This document shows positions 17,630 through 26,616 of a stretch of 64,000 nt of DNA, piece after piece (the stretch's first letter is position 1; each line of letters opens with the position of its first letter). Under the pieces are notes generated by a model. It did not search any database. It saw only the letters and a program-made list of their open reading frames with translations, and was not told the DNA's origin. The translations under genes were made by a program, and so were the position numbers. Origin of the DNA: Chitinophaga oryzae (GTDB lineage Bacteria; Bacteroidota; Bacteroidia; Chitinophagales; Chitinophagaceae); the NCBI RefSeq assembly GCF_012516375.2, contig NZ_CP051204.2, positions 3,472,001 to 3,536,000 of the forward strand. Direction: 5' to 3'.

Positions 17630-19087
17630 ATGGACTTTCCAATGTTTCATCTCGACTGGCTGAACGACCGGTTTCTGATAGCGGTGATCGCTATTGTGCA
17701 CGTATTTATCAATCATGGCCTGGCGGTCGGCTTTATCCCCTATATCGCCTGGCTGGAGCAAAAAGGCGTAAGGATGGCCGGTGCAGCTAAAATTACCGAT
17801 CCCGATTGGGACCATCTCGTATACCGGAAAATGAAAGTCGCCTTTATCATTACTACTACGCTGGGGGCAATGACAGGCGTAGGGATCTGGTTTTCCGCCG
17901 GTCTGATCAGCCCTTCTTCCATCGGCAGCCTTATCCGGGTATTCTATTTTGCATGGTTCGTGGAGTGGCTGACATTCGTGACGGAAGTGGTACTGATCAT
18001 GATCTATTTTCTGACATGGAAACAGAGCAATCAATCCCTGAAAGCCAAAATAAGACATATCCGATTCGGTTGGTTTCTGTCCGTTTTCTCATGGATCACC
18101 ATGTGCATCATCGTTTCCATCCTTGGGTTTATGATGGACCCGGGCAACTGGAACAATGACCATTCGCTGATCAGCGGTTTTACAAACCCTATATATCTGC
18201 CGCAGCTGTTTTTCAGAACACCCACGGCCATGGTGCTGGGCGGCGTATTCGGGATGTTACTCACTACTTTGTTTGCCGCGCGGGATTCCACCTGGAGGGC
18301 TACCGCCCTGAAAGATGGCGCAAAGTGGGTGCTGTGCTGGGCGCCCGTTTCATTGGTGGCGGCTGTCATCTACTACAGCGCGATGCCGGAAGCAATGCGC
18401 GAAAATATGAGTACGGCGGTAGGGACCATGGAATTTGCCCGATACTATGATCTGCTGCGTTACATCATTCCCGGAGCGGTATCCCTGGTGGTGGTCCTCG
18501 GCGTATGGACATGGCTCCGGCCCCGTTCCGTCCGCATGTGGATGGTGCTGGTGCCTTGTATCGCTGCTTTCGGGTTTCTGGGGATTTTTGAGCGGGTGCG
18601 GGAATTTATCCGTAAGCCTTATGTGATAGGGAGGTACATGTATTCCAACCTGTTAAGGGAAGAAGACTATCCGTTGTATAAACGGGACGGGCTGCTGACA
18701 TACGCTACCTATGCGACCGCCGGTAAGGTAACGCCGGAGAATAAGTTAAGCACCGGGCAGGATGTCTTTATGCTCTCCTGCAGCCGCTGTCACACTACCA
18801 ACGGTATCAATTCCATTGTGTATGTCTTTGAAAGGCTTTATGGCGCCGGCAAACCGCTGGACGAAAACTCCGTGGCGGCCTATATCCCCAATATGCACCA
18901 GGGGCGGACTTACATGCCGCCGTTTCCCGGGAACGCTGAAGAACTTCATGCCCTGGCCGCCTATATCAAACATCTGCAGCTGACAGGAGAGACGCTGGAA
19001 GGAGCCCAGTCAGCAGGAGTAACGGTCAATCCGGACAACAACATGAACAACACCAAACCTTTAGCCGATACGGCGCAATCGAAATAA
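17630..19087 (+). CDS. CydA-like multi-pass membrane protein with C-terminal cytochrome c domain
   Basis: 485 residues with about eight to nine membrane helices in the first 330. Features recalling the heme-bearing subunit of the cytochrome bd superfamily are His24/His29 in the first helix, the loop GAMTGVGIWF (79-88), and Glu112 and Glu119 in the following helix, at about the place of CydA Glu99 and Glu107. After the last helix a soluble domain carries a heme c site CSRCH (384-388) with a likely Met ligand in GRTYMPPF. A c-type domain fused to this fold fits the cytochrome-c-bearing branch of the superfamily (called OR-C in published classifications, from memory). The electron donor and reaction, presumably oxygen reduction, are inferred. 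Confidence 0.7.
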   Translation: MDFPMFHLDWLNDRFLIAVIAIVHVFINHGLAVGFIPYIAWLEQKGVRMAGAAKITDPDWDHLVYRKMKVAFIITTTLGAMTGVGIWFSAGLISPSSIGSLIRVFYFAWFVEWLTFVTEVVLIMIYFLTWKQSNQSLKAKIRHIRFGWFLSVFSWITMCIIVSILGFMMDPGNWNNDHSLISGFTNPIYLPQLFFRTPTAMVLGGVFGMLLTTLFAARDSTWRATALKDGAKWVLCWAPVSLVAAVIYYSAMPEAMRENMSTAVGTMEFARYYDLLRYIIPGAVSLVVVLGVWTWLRPRSVRMWMVLVPCIAAFGFLGIFERVREFIRKPYVIGRYMYSNLLREEDYPLYKRDGLLTYATYATAGKVTPENKLSTGQDVFMLSCSRCHTTNGINSIVYVFERLYGAGKPLDENSVAAYIPNMHQGRTYMPPFPGNAEELHALAAYIKHLQLTGETLEGAQSAGVTVNPDNNMNNTKPLADTAQSK

Positions 19088-19100
19088 TAATTACTACTCC

Positions 19101-20441
19101 ATGAATCAAATGTTAACGTTACTGCAGTCGGTCACCCCGGTGCCGAGGGATATTCCATTGCCGCTTCCATTGCCGGAATGGTTGCTGGTAGTACTACTGG
19201 TCGTTTCTTTCCTGGCCCATATCCTTTTTGTGAACCTGATGCTGGGCGGTTCCCTGCTGACGTTGTGGGCACAGGTGAAAGGCATGAAAGATAAAGCCTA
19301 CGATACGCTGGCTTATGAAATCGCTAAAACCATTACTGTCAACAAAAGCCTGGCGGTCGTACTGGGTGTGGCCCCGCTGTTGAGCATCAATGTGCTTTAT
19401 ACCGTTTATTTTTATTCCGCCAATGCGCTGACGGGCCTGATGTGGATCTCTATCATACCCCTGGTGACGGCGGCTTTCCTGCTGACTTACCTGCATAAAT
19501 ATGCCTGGCACAAACTGGAGGCGCACAAAGGGCTGCACATCGCCATCCTTGGATTGGCCGTGCTGATTTTTCTTTTTATCCCGCTGATTTTTCTGACCAA
19601 CGTCAACCTGATGCTGTTCCCTGAGAAATGGGGCACCGTTAAGGGGTTTGTCAGCGCGCTGATGCTGCCCAACGTATTCCCGCGGTACCTGCATTTTCTC
19701 TGCGCATCGCTGGCCATTACCGGCCTGTTCCTGTTCTGGTACTTCGGAAGACGCCGGTACGCTTTCGAAACCCGTTTTGAAACGATTTCCCTTTATTATA
19801 TCCGCAAATGCATGTACAGCCTGACGCTGGGTACGTCCGTATTTCAGTTTGTACTGGGCCCGCTGGTATTGATCACATTACCTGCCAAAGGGATACAGTG
19901 GAATCTTATTGTTGTGGTCCTTTGCGGCGCTGCCGCTGCTTTGCCGGCGATGTACTGGATGTGGAAGGGTATCACCGGAAAACCGGAAGACATCGGTAAA
20001 AATTTTGGGAGGGTGATTACAGCCATGAGCCTTACGGTGCTGCTGATGGCCAGCGGGCGGCATGTATACAGGTCCAACGCGCTGGCGCCTCATAAAAAAC
20101 TGGTGGCAGAAAAGACAAAAGCTTTTGAGAAGTTGTCAGCTGCCGCGAGAGCGCAGCCGGCGCCGGAAGAAAGTGCAGCGGTAGCTGTGGCAACGCCGCA
20201 CGCAGCCGGGAAAGCGGTATTTCAAACTAACTGCGCTTCGTGCCATAAAAAAGACGGGCGGTTGGTAGGGCCGCCGGTGACGGAGATGGTCAGCATCTAC
20301 CACAACGATCTGCCCGGGCTGAAAGCATGGATACGCAAGCCGGGAAAGAAAAGAGATGACTATCCGCAGATGCCCGGATTTCCGCAGCTCTCCGAACAGG
20401 AGATGACCGTCCTGACCGATTATATTTTATCTGTTAAATAA
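19101..20441 (+). CDS. Second multi-pass membrane protein with C-terminal cytochrome c domain
   Basis: 446 residues. About eight helices occupy residues 25-340. His40 in the first helix (SFLAHILFVNLMLGGSLLTL) may ligate heme b. A linker rich in Ala and Glu leads to a cytochrome c domain with CASCH at 378-382 and a probable Met ligand in DYPQMPGF. It follows the CydA-like gene by 13 bp and a 50-residue membrane ORF follows it by 3 bp. It probably forms a heterodimer with the first protein, giving a complex with two c hemes plus b-type hemes. It shows no obvious CydB signature, so a CydA-related second subunit is more likely; this is inference. Confidence 0.68.
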   Translation: MNQMLTLLQSVTPVPRDIPLPLPLPEWLLVVLLVVSFLAHILFVNLMLGGSLLTLWAQVKGMKDKAYDTLAYEIAKTITVNKSLAVVLGVAPLLSINVLYTVYFYSANALTGLMWISIIPLVTAAFLLTYLHKYAWHKLEAHKGLHIAILGLAVLIFLFIPLIFLTNVNLMLFPEKWGTVKGFVSALMLPNVFPRYLHFLCASLAITGLFLFWYFGRRRYAFETRFETISLYYIRKCMYSLTLGTSVFQFVLGPLVLITLPAKGIQWNLIVVVLCGAAAALPAMYWMWKGITGKPEDIGKNFGRVITAMSLTVLLMASGRHVYRSNALAPHKKLVAEKTKAFEKLSAAARAQPAPEESAAVAVATPHAAGKAVFQTNCASCHKKDGRLVGPPVTEMVSIYHNDLPGLKAWIRKPGKKRDDYPQMPGFPQLSEQEMTVLTDYILSVK

Positions 20442-20444
20442 AGG

Positions 20445-20597
20445 ATGATGCTAACGACCTGTTTTGTAATGGCTATCGTACTGCTGCTGTTCGGGATATT
20501 GCGGCAGCTGATATTGGTCTCTACCAATATTTTGTATCTGTCGAAAGATGACGCGCTGGTAAATACCAGGGATGATTCATCGTGGATGCCCTTTTAG
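20445..20597 (+). CDS. Small membrane protein (50 aa) at the end of the cytochrome operon
   Basis: 50 residues starting 3 bp after the stop of the second cytochrome gene, with AAAGGA directly before the ATG. One N-terminal hydrophobic helix (about 4-27, ending ILRQLILV) is followed by a polar tail. Size, topology and tight coupling recall the CydX/CcoQ class of one-helix oxidase subunits, although the sequence itself gives no family match. It is the best supported of the small ORFs in this locus. Confidence 0.6.
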   Translation: MMLTTCFVMAIVLLLFGILRQLILVSTNILYLSKDDALVNTRDDSSWMPF

Positions 20598-20620
20598 TGC
20601 GTTGTGGACAGAAAATAATG

Positions 20621-20653
20621 ATGTACAAACCGGAAGCGCTCCGGTTTGTACAT
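20621..20653. terminator. 14-bp perfect hairpin after the cytochrome operon
   Basis: Arm 20621-20634 pairs perfectly with 20640-20653 around loop AGCGC, 23 bp after the last small ORF. The T-run is weak (TTGTTGT). It probably ends the cytochrome operon. The remaining 20654-20934 gap holds only a possible 30-residue minus-strand ORF. Confidence 0.65.
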
Positions 20654-20697
20654 TGTTGTCGGAGTGTTTCCCCGCCACGGTACTTACCTTGAAAGGT

Positions 20698-20790
20698 TCA
20701 GGGCAGGGGAAAGGTAGTAATCGCTGCCAGGCACACTAAAATAATTAAGATTAACATGACAACTGCTTCGACGGGTGTTACGAGGAACAT
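20698..20790 (-). CDS. Possible 30-residue hydrophobic peptide
   Basis: A minus-strand ORF of 30 codons with a single hydrophobic stretch (VVMLILIILVCLAAITT). It lies alone in the gap between the cytochrome operon and the GxGYxYP gene. The composition is that of a one-helix membrane peptide, but an ORF this short can arise by chance and no promoter was identified. Confidence 0.2.
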   Translation of the reverse strand: MFLVTPVEAVVMLILIILVCLAAITTFPLP

Positions 20791-20934
20791 AAGCTACTTT
20801 TTTGGTTAAAAATGGTTATTTTTATATAAGAACAGTTCAATTAAGGTTTAGTTGACCTGACCTGAAATTTCTTGTATTCCACGTTGGCACGGTATCTTCT
20901 TGTCGTTACCCTGTCGTACTAATTGTTAAAACCT

Positions 20935-22974
20935 ATGGTAAACCCAACACACCCGTCTCTCAGGACCATTGCACTGCTGTTGTTGTTGCAGCTTTTTTTT
21001 ACACTACCGCTTTCCGCCCAGATCAGCTGGCCCGCAGGGCAGATACTCCCTTCTTTTCCGGCGCCGGCGCAAACGCAGGACCTGATTATGCTGCGGGAAT
21101 CGACTTCCCGCTGGGAGGCCGAAGGCTCCTCGCTGAGCCATAAAACAGGCAGGCTGGAATCGGACGGCTGGTTATGCCAGACCGGCATCGATGCGGCCAA
21201 CCAGCACATGATCTATGGCCCTTACGATACTAACCTGTCGGCAGGCCCTAATGTGGCCGAATTCCGGATGAAAATCGACAACAATACGGCCAATAACGAC
21301 CCGGTAGTGGACATCGACGTCCGGAACGCTACCACCGGCGCCATACTGGCCTCGCAGACGATTACCCGGCAACAGTTTCCCGTTGCCTCCAACTACACGA
21401 ATTTTACGCTGCCCTTCACTATTCCGGCAGACCATCAGTCGATAGAGCTGCGAATATATTGGCGCGGTACCGCCTATACGAAAGTGGACTGGGTCGGTGT
21501 ACAGCAAAACGGCTCTTCGGCTGAAATGTACCTGTTTGCCTCCCTGAAAGGGGTGGTTAACAGAACGCAGCCACGCATCTTCTCCTACGAAGGCGACGCC
21601 TTCGCAGAGGGGCCGTATACCTGGCTGCAGTCTTTAGGCTTAAACTGGTCGGACGTCACGGACAAATGGAGCCTTATCTCCAAATACCGCAGCGAGATAG
21701 CAGGACTGATCGTATATGACCCGGCGCAGATACATACGGTCAACCTGGCGACCATGCTGGCTAAAGACCGGCGCGCACTGGTGGTGTCCCCGCTGCTGCT
21801 GTCCAGGTTGACTGCCGCCCCTTACAACCTGCCGGTAGTAATGGACCTGCGAGGGCAGTTTACCAGCAAACTGCAGGTGTACCAGGCGCTGTATAATACC
21901 TATTGGCCTAACCTGGACCACCGCCTGTTGATCGGCCTGAACCCCGAGGTCCATAAATCCGCATTGCGCGAATATGCTGCAGCGCTGGGCGCTGGCGTTA
22001 TATGGCTCGATCCGGCGATACCTGCGGAAAGCACCCTGCTGAACAGCTTCCTCGCTTCCATGCCGGCGGGCGCCAACTTTATGGGGTGGTGGCCGGAAGA
22101 AGCGCCGGGAGTGGAGCGGTCTTCCACCTATGGTATACCCACCATCGCGAGTGACTGGTGCACAAACCTGACCATGCATAGCGGCACTCCCCGGACAATC
22201 AATAAAAAGCCGATACCGCCCAAACCGCCGCTGCAGAATAAATTGTACGTGGCTTTCATCCTGAGCGACGGCGACAACCTGCAGTATATTGAACACCTGA
22301 TGCGCAAGCTCTGGAACAACCCCGACCGTGGCGCAGTGCCCATCGGATGGACGCTGTCGCCCGCCATGGTAGATGCCATGCCGGGGGCGCTCAATTACCT
22401 GTGGCAAAGCTCCACCAACAATGACAACCTGATTTCCGGTCCTTCCGGTTACGGCTATACGTATCCCAACAGCTGGCCGGACCAGCAAAAGCTGAATCAG
22501 TTTGTGGCGACAACGGAGACCTACAACCAGCGTGCAGGCTTCCGCGTGGTGACTATCTGGAATACCATCACCGGGGGCATCAGTCAGAACACTGGGCAGA
22601 CGTTCGCCCTGAAAGCCCCGTCACTGCTGGGGATGACAGGACAGAACACCGGCGGCGGACTGACGATCTACAATAACAGTCTGCCGGGAATGGCGCTGTC
22701 CTGTAACTATTGCACCAATGAACAGGCCATGAAAGACCACATCGCTTCCGCCGCCGCGGGATGGAACGGGAACAGCCCGCGCTTTATCATCATACAGGCG
22801 CAGCCCTGGCAGAATGTTACGCCCACCAGCTTTAAGAACGTCGCTGCTTCACTGAATGCAGACTACCAGGTGGTGCGGCCTGATCATATTTTCCAGCTGA
22901 TCCGCGAAGCCAACAGCCTGCCGGTGGGCGATGCCTATTTGAGGGGAGGTGCGTTACAGCATTACCGGCGTTAG
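20935..22974 (+). CDS. GxGYxYP-domain exported protein (putative glycoside hydrolase)
   Basis: 679 residues from ATG 20935 (an in-frame TTG at 20923 adds four). A signal peptide ends near LPLSAQ (about residue 28). The N-terminal half includes a beta-sandwich-like part (60-190) and then the GxGYxYP N-terminal region. The C-terminal domain carries the family motif GYGYTYP near residue 505, preceded by the acidic stretch FILSDGDNLQY. The family is classed as putative glycoside hydrolases, but to my knowledge no substrate is established. It faces a polysaccharide lyase-like gene, which supports a role in polysaccharide breakdown. Confidence 0.85.
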   Translation: MVNPTHPSLRTIALLLLLQLFFTLPLSAQISWPAGQILPSFPAPAQTQDLIMLRESTSRWEAEGSSLSHKTGRLESDGWLCQTGIDAANQHMIYGPYDTNLSAGPNVAEFRMKIDNNTANNDPVVDIDVRNATTGAILASQTITRQQFPVASNYTNFTLPFTIPADHQSIELRIYWRGTAYTKVDWVGVQQNGSSAEMYLFASLKGVVNRTQPRIFSYEGDAFAEGPYTWLQSLGLNWSDVTDKWSLISKYRSEIAGLIVYDPAQIHTVNLATMLAKDRRALVVSPLLLSRLTAAPYNLPVVMDLRGQFTSKLQVYQALYNTYWPNLDHRLLIGLNPEVHKSALREYAAALGAGVIWLDPAIPAESTLLNSFLASMPAGANFMGWWPEEAPGVERSSTYGIPTIASDWCTNLTMHSGTPRTINKKPIPPKPPLQNKLYVAFILSDGDNLQYIEHLMRKLWNNPDRGAVPIGWTLSPAMVDAMPGALNYLWQSSTNNDNLISGPSGYGYTYPNSWPDQQKLNQFVATTETYNQRAGFRVVTIWNTITGGISQNTGQTFALKAPSLLGMTGQNTGGGLTIYNNSLPGMALSCNYCTNEQAMKDHIASAAAGWNGNSPRFIIIQAQPWQNVTPTSFKNVAASLNADYQVVRPDHIFQLIREANSLPVGDAYLRGGALQHYRR

Positions 22975-23012
22975 TAACGGCGGCGGTTATACGTATCTGT
23001 GGAGCGATTGTT

Positions 23013-23816
23013 TTAATTGCCAGCCGGTGCTGCATCGGCATAGGAAGACCCTATCCTGATAGCATGCACATAGTTGGTAATGTCAGCATCGTCGCCGCCA
23101 TACACGCCGAACTTAGGGTCACAGAAATCGGCGTCGAGGGTGCGGGCAGGATATCGCTGGGTGCCGTTCACAAGCGTTTGTTTGACGCCATTGTACCAGA
23201 ACTCAATGAAACCGGTGGAGGCATCCCTGGATACTTTGATGCGCAGCACCATCGTATTCCAGGTGTTGCGGGAGAGGGATGTTGCCCATACTTCCGTGCC
23301 GATTTTGCCTGGCGCAAAATGCATCAGGTGAAACTGGCCCGTGCTGGTGGTGCTGATCACGATCGGATAGTTCTGCGTCATAGGGAGGGTGGAACCGTAG
23401 GCTTTCCACTGGAATACCGCGTTGGTCTTCTGCGATGCGGGGATGGCCAGTTTGGACCGCCATCCGATATAGATGTCATCGCCTTCCACGGCCTGGTAAT
23501 TTTTGGCGCCATGCCCTTCGGTGCGATGGCTGCCGGCAGGCTTATAGAATTTCCAGACTTTCCCGTACACTGGGTCTGTGGCTGTCGTGATAGTGCCGGA
23601 ACCTTCTATGTTAAGGACTTTCCATACGGCAGACGGACCTAATGCGGCGTCGCCATTAAACAGGAGCGACTGTACCTGCATGTCGGACGCCGCACTGCTT
23701 TCCGTGTTGGACGCACGCTTTGCAGGCGCTTCGTTCATGTTTTTGCTGCAATGGGTAAAGATAAGCATGGTACTGCTGGCAAGCAGGAGGGTGGCCAGGG
23801 CCGGAGGTGTTTTCAT
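23013..23816 (-). CDS. Polysaccharide lyase-like (heparin lyase I / PL20 type) lipoprotein
   Basis: 267 residues from ATG 23816; a longer frame reaches 23921 but would place residues before the signal peptide. The signal ends in a lipobox-like FTHC. The mature part looks like the beta-jelly-roll of the Pfam polysaccharide lyase family PF14099: GDDIYIGWRSKLAIP, VFQWKAYGS, the central HLMHFAPG, and the typical late motif PKFGVYGGDDADI. It should cleave an acidic polysaccharide by beta-elimination. It is convergent with the GxGYxYP gene with a 38-bp gap. The family assignment is by pattern and the substrate is not predicted. Confidence 0.75.
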   Translation of the reverse strand: MKTPPALATLLLASSTMLIFTHCSKNMNEAPAKRASNTESSAASDMQVQSLLFNGDAALGPSAVWKVLNIEGSGTITTATDPVYGKVWKFYKPAGSHRTEGHGAKNYQAVEGDDIYIGWRSKLAIPASQKTNAVFQWKAYGSTLPMTQNYPIVISTTSTGQFHLMHFAPGKIGTEVWATSLSRNTWNTMVLRIKVSRDASTGFIEFWYNGVKQTLVNGTQRYPARTLDADFCDPKFGVYGGDDADITNYVHAIRIGSSYADAAPAGN

Positions 23817-23969
23817 AACAGAGCAATTAAGGGTTATTGAGAGATAATCAATATACAACCTTCGCCACGATGAAACACGTACCATCTTCACCAATACAGG
23901 TATTGGATTGACGGCAATCAATTTTTGGGCAGCGTGCTAACGTTCCGGTGAAGCGCGGCAGCAGTGGGT

Positions 23970-24605
23970 TCAGTTCAGCAATCCCTGGTTGTTGGCAGCT
24001 TGTATCAGCCCTGCCACATTTTTTACTCCGAACTTCTGCAGCAGGTTCTTACGGTGGTTTTCTACGGTGAACTTGCTCAGGAAGAGCATTTCCGCGATAC
24101 GCCGGGTGGTAATGCCGGAAGCAATCAGTTTCAGTATTTCCTGTTCCCGTGCGGTCAGGGCAGGCGCTGCCGCCATATCCGGCGCAGGGCGCGTAATGAT
24201 TTCCCGGATAGCGTCGCTGAAAACGATCTGCCCCGCCAGTGCATCGGTGATGGCATTCACCAGCTCTTCGATGGAGGCGTTTTTAAGCAGGTAACCACTG
24301 GCGCCGTTTTCCAGCATCTTCATGATAGCGCTGCGCTGGTCGTGGTTACTCAGCGCCAGTACCACCGTATCCGGGGCTGCCGCCTTGATGGTTTTACACA
24401 GGTCCATACCGTTGCTGTCAGGTAAGATGATATCCAGCAGCACCACATCTACAGGGCGGCTGCCGAGGAAAGCGAGAAAATCTTTTGCCGTGGTAAAGGC
24501 GCCGGCGATTTCAAAAGCGTCTTTGCCCGAAAGTACCCTGACCAGCCCTTCCAGTACGATGGGATGATCATCCAGGATGGCCAGCTGGTATGGCTGATGT
24601 GACAT
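23970..24605 (-). CDS. NarL/FixJ-type response regulator
   Basis: About 211 residues from ATG 24605 (a TTG at 24614 would add three). The receiver domain has Asp11-Asp12 and the phosphoacceptor Asp58 in VVLLDIILPD, with Lys in YLLKNAS. The C-terminal LuxR-type HTH is AREQEILKLIASGITTRRIA followed by FTVENHRKNLLQKFGV. It overlaps the end of the sensor kinase gene upstream by about 38 nt, so the pair is translationally coupled. Target genes are unknown; the adjacent lyase and GxGYxYP genes are candidates. Confidence 0.94.
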   Translation of the reverse strand: MSHQPYQLAILDDHPIVLEGLVRVLSGKDAFEIAGAFTTAKDFLAFLGSRPVDVVLLDIILPDSNGMDLCKTIKAAAPDTVVLALSNHDQRSAIMKMLENGASGYLLKNASIEELVNAITDALAGQIVFSDAIREIITRPAPDMAAAPALTAREQEILKLIASGITTRRIAEMLFLSKFTVENHRKNLLQKFGVKNVAGLIQAANNQGLLN

Positions 24606-26526
24606 ATACTTCAATATTTATGGATGTGCCTTTTCTGTTTTGCGGACTCACAATGTCGATACTGCCGTGAAGGTAAGCGACCCTGTTCCGGATGTTGATG
24701 AAACCCATACCGTCTTTGGCGTCAGCGGTGGTATCGAACCCTTTGCCGTTGTCTTCCACGGTGATAAAGAACCGGTTGTCCCGTTGATTGCACTGTAATA
24801 AAATTCTGGTGGCTGCCGCATGTTTGACCGCATTGGTGAGCAGTTCCTGTATGATGCGGTAAATGGTCACCTGTTCCTGCTGCGGGATGTCGGGCTGGAT
24901 GTCGAGGCATTGGCACCGGACCATCAGCTGCTCCGTGGTAAAAGCATTGCAGAGGTCTTGCAGCGCGGCTTCCAGTCCAAGCCTCAGCAACATTTCCGGC
25001 ATCATGTTATGTGCAATTTTTCTCAGTTCGGTGACGGAAACATCCAGCTGGCTGATAATAGGTTTTAACTCCGGCTGGTGGCCAGCGATGGCTGACAGGT
25101 TTATTTTGGTAGATGCGAGCAATCCGCCCAGGCTGTCGTGCAGGTCACGGGCCACCCGCTGGCGCTCTTCTTCCTGGACTTGTAACATGGCCTGTGAAAC
25201 CTTTATCTGTTCCCGTTGGGCCGCGGTTTTCTTTCTGTTCCGGTAGAAGAAATAACCGAGCAGCAGGATGGAAAACAACAGCAGGACGACCACACTCAAC
25301 GACCAGTTCAGCAGCCTTGTGCGCTTCAGGGCTGACCGGGCCTTGTCATTGGCGGCGTTGAGCGCCGTAATTTTCCGCTGGTCTTCTGCCTTCCTGTATT
25401 TTATTTCCAGCGCGTTGATCTTCGCTTCGAGGTTACTTTTGGAGATGCTGTCCCGCAGGTTGCTGTAGCGCTTCAGCCAGCCGAAAGCTTCGGGGATGTT
25501 GTGCAGTTCTTCGTAGGTGACCACCAGGCCATAGTATATCAACAGCCGGTTCATCGCAACATGGATAAAGGGTTGCCTTTCCGACAGGTCCAGTGCCACG
25601 TCCCGGGCTTTCGTCAGGTCTTTTTTATTGTAAAGGGCGTAGAATTTCTGCAACAGCAGGCGTTGTTCCGGGTAAGTTCTCTTCAGTTGCTTCGCCAGCG
25701 CAATACCTTTATCTGCGGCCTCGAGCGACTGTTCAAATTTTGCGGCTACGGTAAGGCGCATACTTTCGCCGGCGTAGTAGTCCAGCCAGGCGGCGGCGTG
25801 AGGGTAGGGCAACAGCAACAGCCGCATACTGTCCATATAGGCAGCCGCTTCCGCAGGGTGGCCGGACAAGGAATTGTTTTCCGATAACGTATGATAGGCG
25901 GCGGTCAGAAAGCTGATACCGCTTTTTTCATCCCGCAGCGTTTCAATGGCCTGCTTCAGGTAAGTTTCTGCTTTGGGATGCTGCTGGAGGTTTTTAAACC
26001 CGTATGCCAGATCGAGGTAGTTTCTTCCGAGCCACACCCGGTCGCCGGATTGCAACGCCAGCGGGATCGCCCGCTCCATCATCAGGTTAATGTACGATTC
26101 GGTATCATCTTTATCGAAATGGAGAAGGCGCGCATAATCGTGCCAGCACATGGAGCGGTAACGCAGCGCCTCTTTGTCGGTGAACTTCTTCAGCCTGTTT
26201 TCCGCCTGCAGGTAGATGGCTGCAGCGGAATCGGGCATGGTGAAAGCCAGCAGCCTGGCGTCATAATAAAGCGAGATGCCCTGCAGGCGGACGTTATCAT
26301 GGACCAGCCTTTTTCCCTGCCCGGCATATTTCTTTGCCATACCGGTATCCTGCTCTATCCAGTCTTCTGCCAAACGGAAAAAGGTAGCTGCCCTGACGCT
26401 GTCCGGCAACGGCTGTTCCGCCTGCCGGGCAAGACTGTCCCTGTTATATCTTCCCGGCGGCTCCTGGGAGCGCCCGCAAAGACCAGATAATAAAAGCAGC
26501 AGTAGGGGTGGAAGGTATTTCATCAT
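24568..26526 (-). CDS. TPR-containing sensor histidine kinase (HisKA_3)
   Basis: 652 residues. A signal peptide is followed by a periplasmic TPR-rich sensor region (about 30-385) and one membrane helix near 400-425 (LSVVVLLLFSILLLGYFFY). The dimerisation/phosphoacceptor domain has His463 in RVARDLHDSLGGLLAS. The HATPase domain shows IQELLTNAVKHA (N box) and EDNGKGFD (G1 box). The architecture is the common Bacteroidota NarX/DesK-like kinase. It is the first gene of a two-gene operon with the response regulator that overlaps its 3' end. The signal sensed is unknown. Confidence 0.93.
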   Translation of the reverse strand: MMKYLPPLLLLLLSGLCGRSQEPPGRYNRDSLARQAEQPLPDSVRAATFFRLAEDWIEQDTGMAKKYAGQGKRLVHDNVRLQGISLYYDARLLAFTMPDSAAAIYLQAENRLKKFTDKEALRYRSMCWHDYARLLHFDKDDTESYINLMMERAIPLALQSGDRVWLGRNYLDLAYGFKNLQQHPKAETYLKQAIETLRDEKSGISFLTAAYHTLSENNSLSGHPAEAAAYMDSMRLLLLPYPHAAAWLDYYAGESMRLTVAAKFEQSLEAADKGIALAKQLKRTYPEQRLLLQKFYALYNKKDLTKARDVALDLSERQPFIHVAMNRLLIYYGLVVTYEELHNIPEAFGWLKRYSNLRDSISKSNLEAKINALEIKYRKAEDQRKITALNAANDKARSALKRTRLLNWSLSVVVLLLFSILLLGYFFYRNRKKTAAQREQIKVSQAMLQVQEEERQRVARDLHDSLGGLLASTKINLSAIAGHQPELKPIISQLDVSVTELRKIAHNMMPEMLLRLGLEAALQDLCNAFTTEQLMVRCQCLDIQPDIPQQEQVTIYRIIQELLTNAVKHAAATRILLQCNQRDNRFFITVEDNGKGFDTTADAKDGMGFINIRNRVAYLHGSIDIVSPQNRKGTSINIEVYVTSAIPAGHPG

Positions 26527-26616
26527 ACGTGCAATTTGCTACACAAGACAATAACGGCAAAGGGCTGCCTGCAGAATGACTGAAAACAGCTATATAAAAA
26601 TAGCCAATTGACGTCA

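Noticed and set aside
21640..22488. Minus-strand ORF (282 codons) inside the GxGYxYP gene
   Set aside because: It is antisense to a well supported gene and looks like a GC-rich codon shadow.
23817..23921. N-terminal extension of the polysaccharide lyase-like protein
   Set aside because: It would place 35 polar residues before the signal peptide and lipobox.
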